Shown: piece by piece, positions 52,488 to 62,431 of the stretch | How positions within the stretch are numbered: position 1 is the stretch's first letter | How the letters are laid out: each line of letters begins with the position of its first letter | Source: Alloscardovia theropitheci | GTDB taxonomy: Bacteria > Actinomycetota > Actinomycetes > Actinomycetales > Bifidobacteriaceae | Direction of reading: 5' to 3' | Assembly (NCBI RefSeq): GCF_004332295.1 | Contig: NZ_RXLP01000027.1 | Location: 62,001 to 126,000 of the forward strand | Length of the DNA stretch: 64,000 bases | Notes under the pieces: generated by a model | The model's database searches: none | Told to the model about the DNA's origin: nothing | Seen by the model: the letters and a program-made list of their open reading frames with translations, nothing else | Translations under genes and position numbers: made by a program

Positions 52488-54707
52488 ATGGCACGCGCTC
52501 ATTATGAAGGAACAGTTAACGACGAAACGGCGGATAATACTCAGTTCAGCAACGTTACACCTTCCAGCTTCATCGAGCGCGCTCACAGTTTTGTTGAGCG
52601 ACCGTCATGTCGTTTTTCGCTCGTAGCGTTGCTCATAATTATTACCATCGAAATTTGTGTTTTTAATATCGGTTCATGGATTTCGCCATCATCCGATGAA
52701 TCGATGTCATGCAATCTTTCGAATTCATGCACTTATAGCCTCAACAATGCACGACTTATTTCGTCTGCAGCCGACAGCAATACAAAGTCTGATACTACAG
52801 CTGTTGAAATTTCTCATTTAGATGCTTCACTTGTCATTCCAGTAAAACCTGGAACTCATATTTCCACTCTTGAATTCACAACAAGTGATGCAACACCATC
52901 TTCATATTTCTCACCTATTACAGTAGGAACTAAGCAAGTCACTCTTACTGCACATAGAGATTCCTTTGTTTTCCTTCCATCCCAAGTCAGCGATAAGATA
53001 GCACGATCGGGGAAAGTTATTATTAATTTTCCACAAGCCCCTTTGGATACGCGCTCAGCTACACCATCTACAACGATTATTCCTCTTCAATCCGTAACAC
53101 TCAACGCGCATAAGCCATTTCATTTCAATATTTTCCGAGTTATTGCAATTTTCCTTCTATGCGCTTTTGTGTGGTTCTTGAGACCTGGTTCACGCATTTA
53201 TTCTATTGAGCTCAATACTCATAGTCGCAAGCAAAAACGCTATTTTGGACTATTCGTTATACTTCCATTCACACTTTTAGCAGTCGCGAGTATGGTTGCT
53301 ACAGGAATTTTTGTCGGTGAGGATACATGGTTCGAGCAAGGAAATTACATATATTCGTATCATCATTATATTTTGGCTTCACAGTCGATTCTTGAAGGGC
53401 ACCCGTGGGTTAATCTTCCCATCGATGATGCTTTCGCTTCCCTATCGAATCCATACGACCCACAAGCACGCAATATATTACTGTCGCAAGGATCTCAAAT
53501 CTACTGGGATTATGCGTTCTTTAATAATCATTGGTATTCATACTTCGCAATTCTGCCGAGCTTGCTCATCTATATCCCTTTTCATGCTCTTACCGGTCAG
53601 TGGCCTTCAATTTTTACAGTTATTGCTCCGCTTCTTGCTATCTCAATTATTATGACTTTGGCCACGGTTATACGATTTATCAAGCGTTACTTCCCTCGAG
53701 CAAGTATCGGTCATACTATTTTAGTGCTGATAAGCGTTTTTGTGGGTATGAATTTTATTCAACTACTCATGGTAACCAATTTATACGCTGTTGCTTTTAC
53801 CAGCGCACTTTGTATTAATTCCATTGGGCTGTTCATCTGGATGAAAGTTTCGTCATCGGCGCCTCGTTTTAAAGATTATGCACGCATGGCTATAGGCTCG
53901 TTACTCATTGCTTTAAGCAGCTCATGCCGGCCTACATTTATTTTTATGGCCATTCTTGTGGCTCCTATATTCTTTGAAACGGTATGGAAAAAGCCATTGT
54001 CAACCGTAGTAAAAGCTACCGCGGCATGTATCATTCCCGCTATCCTAGGAATACTTCCCTCTTTGTGGTATAACTGGTGGCGTTTTGGATCAATTTTTGA
54101 TTTTGGATCGCGCTATCAGATAACTGTTACCGATGTCATGCATTTGCACGCTTCACCTATTGCAAGTCTTCAAGGAAGTCTCTACTATCTCTTCTATCCG
54201 TTAGAATTTAGCTCAAATCCACCATATATTGAATCACCATCGATTGTGACGAGTACATGGATTCATAGAGAAACTTTTATCGCCGGTCTTTTTATTATTG
54301 CTCCCGTTATCTTTATTGCTCTTATATCCGCTCTTATTCCACGTGTTCGCCATCATTTATTACACAGATTTATGTGGGTATACACTGTGTTCGGTGTCCT
54401 TGTAGGAACTTTCTTATGCGTATTTATCACACGAAGTGGCGGAATCGCTTGGCGTTACGTAGCTGATTTCTCATGGGCGTTTACATTTGCTGCTCTCGCT
54501 CCACTTCTCTTTATTATGACTTATGCTCAACGTGGATTGTCTCGAAAGATGCGACTATGGATAAATTGGACTATCGTTCTCGCAACAACATATGAAATTG
54601 TTATCCTTATTGCAACAATTTTCATCCCCAACCGCTTTGCATCATTCATTCAATATGCACCGCAATTATATGCATTCATCAGCGATGCGATGACAATTAT
54701 TCCTTAA
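52488..54707 (+). CDS. Polytopic membrane protein, possible GT-C glycosyltransferase
   Basis: 739 residues from ATG 52488 (leaderless-type TAGAAT 7 bases upstream). One helix near residue 40-60, an extracytoplasmic domain of about 160 residues, then about ten membrane helices. The layout, a large first outside loop and many helices with a DD pair (INLPIDDAFASLSNPYDPQ), is like GT-C transferases that use lipid-linked sugars, but no firm family motif is seen. May act in cell-envelope glycan synthesis; this is inference. Confidence 0.65.
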   Translation: MARAHYEGTVNDETADNTQFSNVTPSSFIERAHSFVERPSCRFSLVALLIIITIEICVFNIGSWISPSSDESMSCNLSNSCTYSLNNARLISSAADSNTKSDTTAVEISHLDASLVIPVKPGTHISTLEFTTSDATPSSYFSPITVGTKQVTLTAHRDSFVFLPSQVSDKIARSGKVIINFPQAPLDTRSATPSTTIIPLQSVTLNAHKPFHFNIFRVIAIFLLCAFVWFLRPGSRIYSIELNTHSRKQKRYFGLFVILPFTLLAVASMVATGIFVGEDTWFEQGNYIYSYHHYILASQSILEGHPWVNLPIDDAFASLSNPYDPQARNILLSQGSQIYWDYAFFNNHWYSYFAILPSLLIYIPFHALTGQWPSIFTVIAPLLAISIIMTLATVIRFIKRYFPRASIGHTILVLISVFVGMNFIQLLMVTNLYAVAFTSALCINSIGLFIWMKVSSSAPRFKDYARMAIGSLLIALSSSCRPTFIFMAILVAPIFFETVWKKPLSTVVKATAACIIPAILGILPSLWYNWWRFGSIFDFGSRYQITVTDVMHLHASPIASLQGSLYYLFYPLEFSSNPPYIESPSIVTSTWIHRETFIAGLFIIAPVIFIALISALIPRVRHHLLHRFMWVYTVFGVLVGTFLCVFITRSGGIAWRYVADFSWAFTFAALAPLLFIMTYAQRGLSRKMRLWINWTIVLATTYEIVILIATIFIPNRFASFIQYAPQLYAFISDAMTIIP

Positions 54708-55359
54708 CTTTGTCGACTGCTTTGTCGACTGCTTTGCCGACCACATCGCCGGCTGTATTACCGACTGTATCGTCATCATCTGAATCGTCAATCTTCGCTG
54801 AACGCATTCGCTGGATAGCCATTTGTGTATGAGCCCATACCGTAGTAATGATGATGCTAAGCAATACACCCAAAACTGTACCTATCAAACGATAAATAGC
54901 ATACAGCATCCGATCTTCGCCAAATTGCACAAGCATCACGAGTGCTAAGGAAATCATTGTAATTTTCCATGATGCCGAAGGCAATTTAAATCCATAGAAG
55001 AGCGCACCAATGATGATAATTGCCGTAAATGCAAGAGCAACGAAGATGTAGGGATTATTGCCCATAACATCATCCAACGCGACAACCAGTAATCCAGAAA
55101 GTCCGCCAAACATCGTGCCAATCAATCGGCGAAGTCCCGCTTTTCGAGCTTCTTTACGATCAATTTGCGTACACACAACAACAGCAGTAGCCATTGATGT
55201 TGTCATATAATGAATGGAAAAAAGTGAGACAACTGCGACGATCGCAATACCGATAGCCACTTCAATTTCTAGAGTAGTGACACGTGGTTTATCAATATGA
55301 TCGGCCACTTTATCTACTGTTTTCTGGGCGCGCTCTTGAATCTTCTTCACGTTCAGCAT
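54697..55359 (-). CDS. FUSC/aromatic-acid-exporter-like membrane protein
   Basis: 220 residues with six membrane helices in the order of the N-terminal part of FUSC/ArAE proteins (RKEARKAGLRRLIGTMFGG and LYAIYRLIGTVLGVLLS are the repeated RxxGTxxG blocks). Only the membrane half is present. Ends in an acidic run and VDK repeats coded by 12-base direct repeats (about 54711-54740). Start overlaps the aminotransferase stop by 1 base (TAATG); its 3' end overlaps the convergent gene by 11 bases. Confidence 0.8.
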   Translation of the reverse strand: MLNVKKIQERAQKTVDKVADHIDKPRVTTLEIEVAIGIAIVAVVSLFSIHYMTTSMATAVVVCTQIDRKEARKAGLRRLIGTMFGGLSGLLVVALDDVMGNNPYIFVALAFTAIIIIGALFYGFKLPSASWKITMISLALVMLVQFGEDRMLYAIYRLIGTVLGVLLSIIITTVWAHTQMAIQRMRSAKIDDSDDDDTVGNTAGDVVGKAVDKAVDKVKE

Positions 55360-56543
55360 TACTCTATAAAACTTTCAATGATACGAATTGTTTCTTTCAT
55401 TACCTTTTCAAAGGTATCGGATTGCGGTAACAAAGACACCGACATATAGCCATTCGTCTCAATATCAAAGAAATACCCTGGGGCACTCATGCTATGGTTC
55501 TTGTTGAGGAGCATAATTCCCAGTTCATCATCATCAATGGATGATGGATATCTCAATAGTGCGCTCCATGCCCCTTCAGTCCGTAATACGGATACTATCC
55601 CTTGAGTTTCGTTTGAATCTGTCGTATATGTTTTTAGCCATGTAAGATTAGTCATACATCTCACACGTATTTTTTCACTTTGTGCATCAGCACGCTCGAG
55701 AAGCGAAGGAATTTCTCGAGTTATATACGACGACATGGGCAAGAAATCATCCGCAATCATGTCTAAACGCTTTTGAGCTGCATGAACATCATTTTCTGGC
55801 CCACTTACATAAATCCAGCCGACTTTTGCATCAGGAGCAGCAAGCATTTTTGAAAACCCATCAAGAGCAAAAGTCAAAACATTTTTTTCGCCGACTAATC
55901 TGTCTCGATCATCAAATGCGTCTAACGAAAAATCATAGAAAACTTCATCAGTAATAATCGCTATATCGTATAACTTGCATAATGCAATAATTCGTTCACG
56001 TTCTTGACGTTTAACATATGACCCGGTCGGATTATTAGGATTAATCAGAACAATCGCTTTAATGCGATGCTCACTTTCCACGCCATTATGTTCTCGAAGT
56101 TGTTCTTCAATAGAAACATAATCGATCATCCAAGACCCATCGTATTCCAAATGATAGGGTAACGCATGCGCAGAGCACAGAGAACAAATCGATTCAATCA
56201 ATGGGTATCCCGGACGCGGATAAAGAATGTAATCGCCAGGATCGCACAGAAGCATCATGAGCCATGCATAGGCTTGTGAAGTCGAGTTAAGAAGGTACAG
56301 GTGTTTCTCATCAAGAGTTCTCTGGTATCGCTTACTAAGGTACTGCGTGAGGTAAATTCGTGCCCTTTCGTCCCCACGCGCGCTAGCACTATACTCAAAA
56401 TCAGGTGAGTGCACGCTTAGACCAAAATGCGTCGGATTTGAATCATTAAGATGTGAAATGGCAATGCCCTGTCCCTGAAGTTCATTCGAACGTTGAGACA
56501 GAGCATTGACATAGGTATCTTCTATACGATGAGAAAAATACAC
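55359..56543 (-). CDS. PLP-dependent class I/II aminotransferase
   Basis: 394 residues of fold-type I. NPNNPTGSYVKRQE binds substrate and PLP, IITDEVFYDF has the PLP Asp/Tyr, and DGFSKMLAAPDAKVGW holds the Schiff-base Lys and phosphate Arg position (Lys here). The start is a GTG at 56543, with AAGGA about 10 bases upstream. The sequence MYFSHRIEDTYVNALSQRSNELQ is family-like. Reaction not known; alanine- or aspartate-type. Coupled to the FUSC-type gene, which might export its product or substrate (inference). Confidence 0.87.
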   Translation of the reverse strand: MYFSHRIEDTYVNALSQRSNELQGQGIAISHLNDSNPTHFGLSVHSPDFEYSASARGDERARIYLTQYLSKRYQRTLDEKHLYLLNSTSQAYAWLMMLLCDPGDYILYPRPGYPLIESICSLCSAHALPYHLEYDGSWMIDYVSIEEQLREHNGVESEHRIKAIVLINPNNPTGSYVKRQERERIIALCKLYDIAIITDEVFYDFSLDAFDDRDRLVGEKNVLTFALDGFSKMLAAPDAKVGWIYVSGPENDVHAAQKRLDMIADDFLPMSSYITREIPSLLERADAQSEKIRVRCMTNLTWLKTYTTDSNETQGIVSVLRTEGAWSALLRYPSSIDDDELGIMLLNKNHSMSAPGYFFDIETNGYMSVSLLPQSDTFEKVMKETIRIIESFIE

Positions 56544-56611
56544 GAGCTGATAATCCTTACTTCCCTCGTATGAGTATCCCCGCGAAAGCTATTGTTGTTT
56601 TAAGCTTTCGT

Positions 56612-57373
56612 TTATTTTTCTTGCGTTGATGCATAGAAAGCTGCACCTACAATTCCAGCATCATTCAAGAGAACAGCTGGAACGATTGGAGTCTTAATCG
56701 TGATGTACTCGAAGAATTTTTCGCTCTTTTTCGATACTCCTCCACCCACAACAAAGATATCAGGATCAAAATATTTCTCGAGCAATGAATAGTACTTCGT
56801 GAGACGCTTTCCCCAACGCTTCCATGTCAGCTCTTTAGCTGAACGCACAGAGTCCGCGGCATATTTCTCTGCGTCTTTTCCTTCAAGCTCGATATGACCG
56901 AGTTCTGTATTAGGCACAAGAGTACCGTTTATAATCAATGCGGTTCCAATTCCCGTGCCCAAAGTTGTCGCTATAACTACACCTTCAACGTTTTTTGCAG
57001 CGCCGAATTGTACTTCGGCAAGGCCAGCCGCATCAGCATCGTTCACTACGTGAACTCGACGCCCCGTGCGCTCGCTCATAAAAGCATTCAAATCAATACC
57101 GACCCAGGATTGATCAAGATTCGCTATGTATTCCAATCGGTGTCCCGCCTTGACAGGGGCCGGGAACGCAATGCCAATCGGCGTTCCATCATGGACATCA
57201 TAATGGTCAAGAATTTGCTTAACTATATCAGCTACTGCTTCGGGAGTTGATACCTCAGGAGTTGGAATGCGAAGACGTTCTTCAGCAAATTTACCGTTTA
57301 TCAGATCTACAGGTGCCCCCTTAATACCTGAGCCACCAATATCGATGCCAAAAGCTTGAGCCGTTTCAATCAT
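56612..57373 (-). CDS. ppgK: Polyphosphate glucokinase
   Basis: ROK-family kinase that makes glucose-6-phosphate using polyphosphate or ATP. 253 residues from ATG 57373 (AAGGAGAAGG 4-13 bases upstream). FGIDIGGSGIKGAPVDL is the phosphate motif at the N-terminus; the PpgK block TPxAV..., GIAFPAPVKAG, and TTLGTGIGTALIINGTLVPNTELGHIE with the catalytic Asp region (NDADAAGLAE) follow. Lacks the ROK zinc-finger, as is normal for PpgK. Typical actinobacterial glucose kinase. Confidence 0.95.
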   Translation of the reverse strand: MIETAQAFGIDIGGSGIKGAPVDLINGKFAEERLRIPTPEVSTPEAVADIVKQILDHYDVHDGTPIGIAFPAPVKAGHRLEYIANLDQSWVGIDLNAFMSERTGRRVHVVNDADAAGLAEVQFGAAKNVEGVVIATTLGTGIGTALIINGTLVPNTELGHIELEGKDAEKYAADSVRSAKELTWKRWGKRLTKYYSLLEKYFDPDIFVVGGGVSKKSEKFFEYITIKTPIVPAVLLNDAGIVGAAFYASTQEK

Positions 57374-57459
57374 GAGCCTTCTCCTTCTTAGGTATGCACA
57401 GTATGCATGGATTGCGATGTGCAAATTCATCTTTCTTCGCTCATCTCACCTGTGCCCAT

Positions 57460-57465
57460 TATAAT
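57460..57465 (+). promoter_or_regulatory. TATAAT -10 box of a leaderless promoter
   Basis: Consensus TATAAT six bases before ATG 57472, with no ribosome site. Clearest leaderless start in the window. Confidence 0.6.
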
Positions 57466-57471
57466 GCAAGT

Positions 57472-58289
57472 ATGAGCACTACGCATTCACAAGTCATCGA
57501 TGCAATTGATGTACGAGTTTCTTCACGTTCATTTACTAGCGATCTTATTGAAGATGGCATCATTCATCAGCTTCGCCAAAATATTGATGCAATGTCACTA
57601 TTGTCAGGAGTTAATTTTACTTTGCTAGAAAATCATCCAGAGATTTTCTCACACACAGTTCAGAATTATGGCATTTTTGAAGGAGCAGCTCACGTCATAG
57701 TACTTAGTGGAGATGCGAACGATTACGAGTCTATCGAAAAAGCCGGTTTTTATGGCGAGAGATTAGTTCTTACTGCTACGCTTATGGGACTTGCTACATG
57801 CTGGGTTGATAACAGTATCGATATGGACTTAACAGCGAGCATCGCTCATATTGACCCATCACATACTGTCTTTGCTGCAATTGCCGTTGGTTATTTCCAC
57901 AATCAAAAGGATGTACTTGAACAATCCTTCGACGAACGAGAGAACTATCAACGCGAGCATCGCACAAGCCTACCTTTATCTGAGCTAAGCCTTTCTGAGC
58001 TCTCTGATGATACACCGTCATGGTATCGGCGTGCTCAGCAAAGGCTCCCTCTCCTCACAATAAACAGCCAATTCGACTGCATCTTGATGGAGATCATTCC
58101 ATGAGCGCGTCTATTGAACAATCCGCACGTGAGTCCATTATAGCGAAGAATCCTCGCAACTATATAGCTCTCAACTTGGCTCTAGGAATTGCAAAGCTAC
58201 ATGCTCATATCGGCATCACGTCGTCGTCAGATGATCCACACTCCGGACAATGGACTTGGGGAGATAACGCTATCTACACTCTTCGTTAG
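57472..58289 (+). pseudogene. TM nitroreductase-like flavoprotein with frameshift
   Basis: Restored protein of about 271 residues of the two-half nitroreductase family (PF14512-like). First half: DVRVSSRSF, FEGAAHVIVLSG, GFYGERLVLTATLMGLATCWV. At the AAA run 58040-58042 the frame must move by one missing A; beyond it the plus-one frame continues with the second-half motif KAPSPHNKQPIRLHLDGD and LGIAKLHAHIG...WTWGDNA up to 58289. As it stands the first frame stops at 58104 after 19 unrelated residues and would lack the second FMN half. True decay or a sequencing indel cannot be told apart here. Confidence 0.75.
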
Positions 58290-58397
58290 ATGTACAGAGC
58301 TGACTCCCGTCCTTACGTTCTTTGGCTGCCTTGCGTAACTATCTTGATGTCTTCATCACGGTAGAGGTTGCGTGACCATGTTATGGTTATTGTGTAA

Positions 58398-58506
58398 GTT
58401 TCAGGGCGAGGCGTAACTCCTCGACTGGCGGTATAGCCCGCGACCCGCATAGCGGTTGATTTGGTGTGATTCCAAAGCCAACGGTATAGTCCGGATAAAA
58501 AGGAAC
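58398..58506 (+). promoter_or_regulatory. FMN riboswitch (RFN element) upstream of ribU
   Basis: Blocks in order: P1 GUUUC (58398-58402), AGGGCGAGG..CCTCGACTGGCGGT, ATAGCCCGCGACCCG, GGTTGATTTGGTGTGATTCC, AAAGCCAACGGTATAGTCCGGAT, and P1 partner GGAAC (58502-58506). The ribosome site (GGAAGAAG) begins next to P1 and the ATG at 58518, so control of translation start is likely. Confidence 0.96.
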
Positions 58507-58517
58507 GGAAGAAGACT

Positions 58518-59156
58518 ATGACTTCTTATACCCAAAATAGCGATAACTCTCATTCACAGAGCACTAATTCACAATCCAACCAAGAAACAGCTGAATCGCT
58601 GCAACCATATTGGACATCACAGCGTATAGCTATTTATGCACTTTTTACTACTCTAGCTATCGTACTTAGTTTCATTCAAATTCCTATTTTCCCAGCTGCG
58701 CCATTTTTACGTTATGACCCAAGTGGAATCGTTGTCCTCCTTGCAGGATTCGCATACGGTCCGCTTGCCGCGGTAATTATCAGTGTTCTGAGCGCTTTGC
58801 CTCATGTTTTCACAAATCCATTTGGTGGTCTTATTCTGATCGCATGTTCTATTGCTTTTAGTGTGCCATCTGCATGGTTGTATTCACGAAATCGTACTCG
58901 CAAAACGGCAATAATCTCAATGATTGTGGGCGCTGTTTGCTTCATTGCCACAGCAATTATCCTTAATCTCATTATCACGCCTTTCTACACTGCTACCCCG
59001 TTAAGTGCAGTAATCGCTATGATTGTGCCTATCCTTCTTCCGTTTAATCTTCTGAAGGCCGGAATTCATTTAATCATTACGATGGTGTGCTACAAGCCAA
59101 TCACTGGATTACTCAAATCCTTTACGGCTTCTCAGACGGCAAGCCGTCGAGTTTAA
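58518..59156 (+). CDS. ribU: Riboflavin ECF transporter S component RibU
   Basis: 212 residues: a polar N-terminal 30, then six membrane helices. RIAIYALFTTLAIVLSFIQIPIFP followed by FLRYDPSGIVVLLAGFAYGP is the RibU fingerprint. Binds riboflavin outside and delivers it with an ECF module. The FMN riboswitch directly upstream confirms the substrate class. The fused module gene follows after 116 bases, which include a stem-loop. Confidence 0.93.
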   Translation: MTSYTQNSDNSHSQSTNSQSNQETAESLQPYWTSQRIAIYALFTTLAIVLSFIQIPIFPAAPFLRYDPSGIVVLLAGFAYGPLAAVIISVLSALPHVFTNPFGGLILIACSIAFSVPSAWLYSRNRTRKTAIISMIVGAVCFIATAIILNLIITPFYTATPLSAVIAMIVPILLPFNLLKAGIHLIITMVCYKPITGLLKSFTASQTASRRV

Positions 59157-59211
59157 GATATCCAGAATTGCTATCAGGCATTTGGATGCGCCAATAGTAA
59201 TAATTTCTTTG

Positions 59212-59251
59212 GTGAACGCACTGCTTAGACATATATCTAACAGCGCGTTCA
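59212..59251 (+). other. Stem-loop between ribU and the ECF module gene
   Basis: GTGAACGC pairs with GCGTTCAC, with inner TTAGA/TCTAA pairs. No T run follows; it ends 21 bases before the ATG of the next gene. It could lower or uncouple expression of the module gene. Confidence 0.5.
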
Positions 59252-59272
59252 CTAGACAATAAGGATAATGTT

Positions 59273-61627
59273 ATGAATCCTTCTCTAGCTATCGAATTAG
59301 AGCATGTGAGTTTCACATATACCGGTATCGCGAAGACTTCAGATTCTCATACATCTGCGGTACATAATGATTCGTACAATGCACTACATGATATAAATCT
59401 TTCCATTCCACAAGGTCAATGGGTCACAATTATCGGCACTAATGGAAGTGGCAAAACAACACTTTCGCGTTTACTTGCCGGTATAAGTGCTCCTAGCTCG
59501 GGACGATTAACGTTATACGGTGAAACTGTTTACGATAATTCAGTTTCTATTAATCGTGAAGCCTACATACAAGCTCGTCGCCATATTTCGTATGTTACTC
59601 AAAATCCTGAAGACCAAATCGTTGGAGCAACAGTAAAAGACGATGTGGCATTTGAACCTGAAAATCTTGGCTGGCAGCCACAAGATACGGCACATGCTGT
59701 GTACTCTTCTCTTGACGATACACGAATGACAAATTTCGCGAATCACGATCCGCATAATCTTTCTGGAGGTCAGCAACAAAGAGTAGCTTTCTCATCAGCC
59801 CTCGCTCCACAGACCGAACTACTCATTCTTGATGAGCCTTTCGCTTTCGTCGATGAAAGCGCACGTGAATGTCTCCTTGAAACCCTTAAGAACATTCACA
59901 AATCAGGCAAGACAATAATTCTCATTACTCATCATACTCAGCTCGCTCGTTATTCAGATCGTGTCGTTGAACTGCACAATGGTGAAGTTAAACGAGATAT
60001 GAGTAGCACAGACTATATCAGTCATGTACACACTCATGGTAGCTTGCTCCCACCAACACAAAACAATATAGAAAATTTGGGAATTCTCGTATCGTCCCAT
60101 GCATCAGCTCAGACCGCCCATAATACCCTTAATTCGCATCCTGAACTTCTGGTAGATGCACGCGACATATCGTATTCCTACACCGACAGTGAATCTGGCA
60201 TCCATAATTTTAATATGAGCATCGCTCGTGGTGAATTTGTCACGATAAGTGGTCCAAACGGCAGCGGAAAAAGCACCCTTGCAGGTATGCTTTCAGGAGC
60301 TCTCAGGCCTAGCTTAGGCGATATGAATATTTATGCGAAACGTATCGGTTTTGTTATGCAGAGGCCTGAGCAGCAGCTTTTTGCATCCACTGTGTATGAC
60401 GATATAGCCTTCGGACCTAGAAATTTTGGTGTAGATCCTCAAGAAGTTGATGAACGTATCACACAAATCACACATTTTCTTGGGCTAGAAAGTATCATTA
60501 GACGCCCTGTCTGGAATCTATCTGGTGGCCAACAGCGACTCGTTGCTCTCGCAGGCATACTCGTCATGAAACCAGATTTTCTCATCCTCGATGAACCAAC
60601 TGCTGGCGTCGATACTGCTACAGCAGAGAAAATATTGACATTACTTAAATCGCTCCATCGCAGTGGTACGACTATCGTTATGATTACCCACTCTCTCAAT
60701 CATATCCAGCAACTTGCTACGCGTGCGATTGTACTGAATGACACCGGATTCGATATAACTTCACAAAAACACGAGAAATGTAATACACCTCAATCAGAAA
60801 ATACTCACGAAGTTCGTGACAATACTCAGATTTCGGCTTCTACCCCACTTCCGTCACAACAAGCTGTACCGATGTCGCGCTTTGACCCCCGCGTCCTTAC
60901 GATTGTAACTTTGTGCGTTCTTTTTACATCTTTTGCTCTAGAAACGCCATGGCAGTTATTTTTAGGAGTCGTAGTAGCTGGAGCATATGTAGCAATGTCT
61001 CATATCCAACTTTCTAAGCTTGTAAAAGAGCTCCACGGTTTCTGGCTTTTCATCGCGTTTATGGGGCTTTTTAATCTGTTCTTCGTCCAAACCGGCAATG
61101 AGATCATTCATACAGGTATGCTACGCATTACAGATGCAGGCGTATGGTCATGTATTCTTTACGCGGGACGCTTTGCGCTTTTAGCAGTGATTGCTGTTTC
61201 TACTATGCATATTCTTCCTGCAAATCGAATTACTGATGCCGTCGAGTCGATGTGTAAGCCACTGAAAAAAATCGGTTTCCCTGTACATGAGCTAGCTTTA
61301 ACCACATCATTGTCGCTTCGCTTTCTTCCAATAATTACACACGATTTTCGAAATGTCATGACGGCCCAAAGTCTGCGTGGCGCAACTATTACACACGGGC
61401 CATTTTCCTCGCGCATCAAAGCTATTCAAGCGCTCATCATTCCTTCGTTTTCATCAGCGCTTCGTCATGCGGATAAGCTGAGTATCGCATTAGATGTTCG
61501 CGGGTTTGATAATTTATCGCACAGAGTTCCGTGGCGTATCATGCGAGTAACATGGCGAGATTATGCCCTTATTGCTACGTATATCGCATATCTCATTGCT
61601 CTTCTTACAGTAGGAACCATGCTATAA
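59273..61627 (+). CDS. ECF transporter fused ATPase-ATPase-T subunit
   Basis: 784 residues with a whole energising module. ATPase 1: GTNGSGKTT, NLSGGQQQRVAF, LLILDEPFAFVD. ATPase 2: GPNGSGKST, NLSGGQQRLVAL, FLILDEPTAGVD. After a linker at about 495-535 comes the T subunit with membrane helices and coupling motifs (QSLRGATI, ALDVRGFD). AAGGAT 6 bases before ATG 59273. It most simply powers RibU, but could also serve solitary S components elsewhere (group II mode). Paralogous in layout to the module at 28056. Confidence 0.92.
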   Translation: MNPSLAIELEHVSFTYTGIAKTSDSHTSAVHNDSYNALHDINLSIPQGQWVTIIGTNGSGKTTLSRLLAGISAPSSGRLTLYGETVYDNSVSINREAYIQARRHISYVTQNPEDQIVGATVKDDVAFEPENLGWQPQDTAHAVYSSLDDTRMTNFANHDPHNLSGGQQQRVAFSSALAPQTELLILDEPFAFVDESARECLLETLKNIHKSGKTIILITHHTQLARYSDRVVELHNGEVKRDMSSTDYISHVHTHGSLLPPTQNNIENLGILVSSHASAQTAHNTLNSHPELLVDARDISYSYTDSESGIHNFNMSIARGEFVTISGPNGSGKSTLAGMLSGALRPSLGDMNIYAKRIGFVMQRPEQQLFASTVYDDIAFGPRNFGVDPQEVDERITQITHFLGLESIIRRPVWNLSGGQQRLVALAGILVMKPDFLILDEPTAGVDTATAEKILTLLKSLHRSGTTIVMITHSLNHIQQLATRAIVLNDTGFDITSQKHEKCNTPQSENTHEVRDNTQISASTPLPSQQAVPMSRFDPRVLTIVTLCVLFTSFALETPWQLFLGVVVAGAYVAMSHIQLSKLVKELHGFWLFIAFMGLFNLFFVQTGNEIIHTGMLRITDAGVWSCILYAGRFALLAVIAVSTMHILPANRITDAVESMCKPLKKIGFPVHELALTTSLSLRFLPIITHDFRNVMTAQSLRGATITHGPFSSRIKAIQALIIPSFSSALRHADKLSIALDVRGFDNLSHRVPWRIMRVTWRDYALIATYIAYLIALLTVGTML

Positions 61628-61647
61628 ATATTTAATCGATATTAAAT

Positions 61648-61688
61648 GAAAAGCTGGGAAATCTCGGTATGAGATTTCCCAGCTTTTC
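61648..61688. terminator. Bidirectional terminator after the ECF module gene
   Basis: GAAAAGCTGGGAAATCTC pairs perfectly with GAGATTTCCCAGCTTTTC around 5 bases, A-rich before and T-rich after. Serves this gene and the convergent TMEM175-like gene. Confidence 0.9.
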
Positions 61689-61709
61689 TTTAATGCGCTT
61701 TATTATCTA

Positions 61710-62279
61710 TTAGCCACGCACAGCACGAGGCATAATTAATACGAATGCTGTCAGAAGCACCGCCCACATCATCGCCGGTGGCCAAACAGTCAAGCTAATA
61801 ATGAGTCCAATGACTTTGATAGCAATATCGAGAATCATTAGATAATTATGTCGAGTTGCACGTAGGATTAATTCCTGGTCAGTACTAACTCGCCCGAGTT
61901 CCGCATACATCCACACGTTTACTAATGAAACGAGAATAACGATAATTCCGTAAACGCCTTGTGCAACAGAATTATTAAAATTCGATGACACTATACTCGT
62001 AGTATATGGGAAGAACGACGAGAAGAAGAGTAGCAAGACAGAAATCCATACAAGCGTATTATTAATTTTCTCGACTCTATCCCACGAGCGATGCATATTC
62101 ACCCACATCGTTCCAAGCCAAAAGAATGAAATCGTGTAAGCAAAGAAATTCGTCCTCAAATCCCAAAAAGCTCCCCATGTAAGAACCTTTGGTCGTTCAA
62201 GTTCCAGGACAAGAATTGTCATGATAATAGCCAATACGGCATCAGTAAAAGCAACTAGTCGTTCTTTGGACATACTCAT
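61710..62279 (-). CDS. TMEM175-like (DUF1211) membrane protein
   Basis: 189 residues, about six membrane helices. The first helix reads RLVAFTDAVLAIIMTILVLEL, the FSDG-like pore motif of bacterial TMEM175 potassium channels, which work as tetramers of one-repeat units of about 200 residues. AAGGAA upstream of ATG 62279. Whether it conducts K+ here is not known. Alone, next to an MFS exporter. Confidence 0.88.
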   Translation of the reverse strand: MSMSKERLVAFTDAVLAIIMTILVLELERPKVLTWGAFWDLRTNFFAYTISFFWLGTMWVNMHRSWDRVEKINNTLVWISVLLLFFSSFFPYTTSIVSSNFNNSVAQGVYGIIVILVSLVNVWMYAELGRVSTDQELILRATRHNYLMILDIAIKVIGLIISLTVWPPAMMWAVLLTAFVLIMPRAVRG

Positions 62280-62431
62280 ATTTAATTACATTCCTTATAC
62301 CGTCTTATGGATATGCGCTTCGTCAACATCCGTAAGCTCGCAACTTCTCGTATTTTCCTTTGAAAGACTACACCAACCAATGCATATTAGAGGGGTTAAG
62401 TAGCACGATGTATCCTCTCAGTCTTGGCGTA

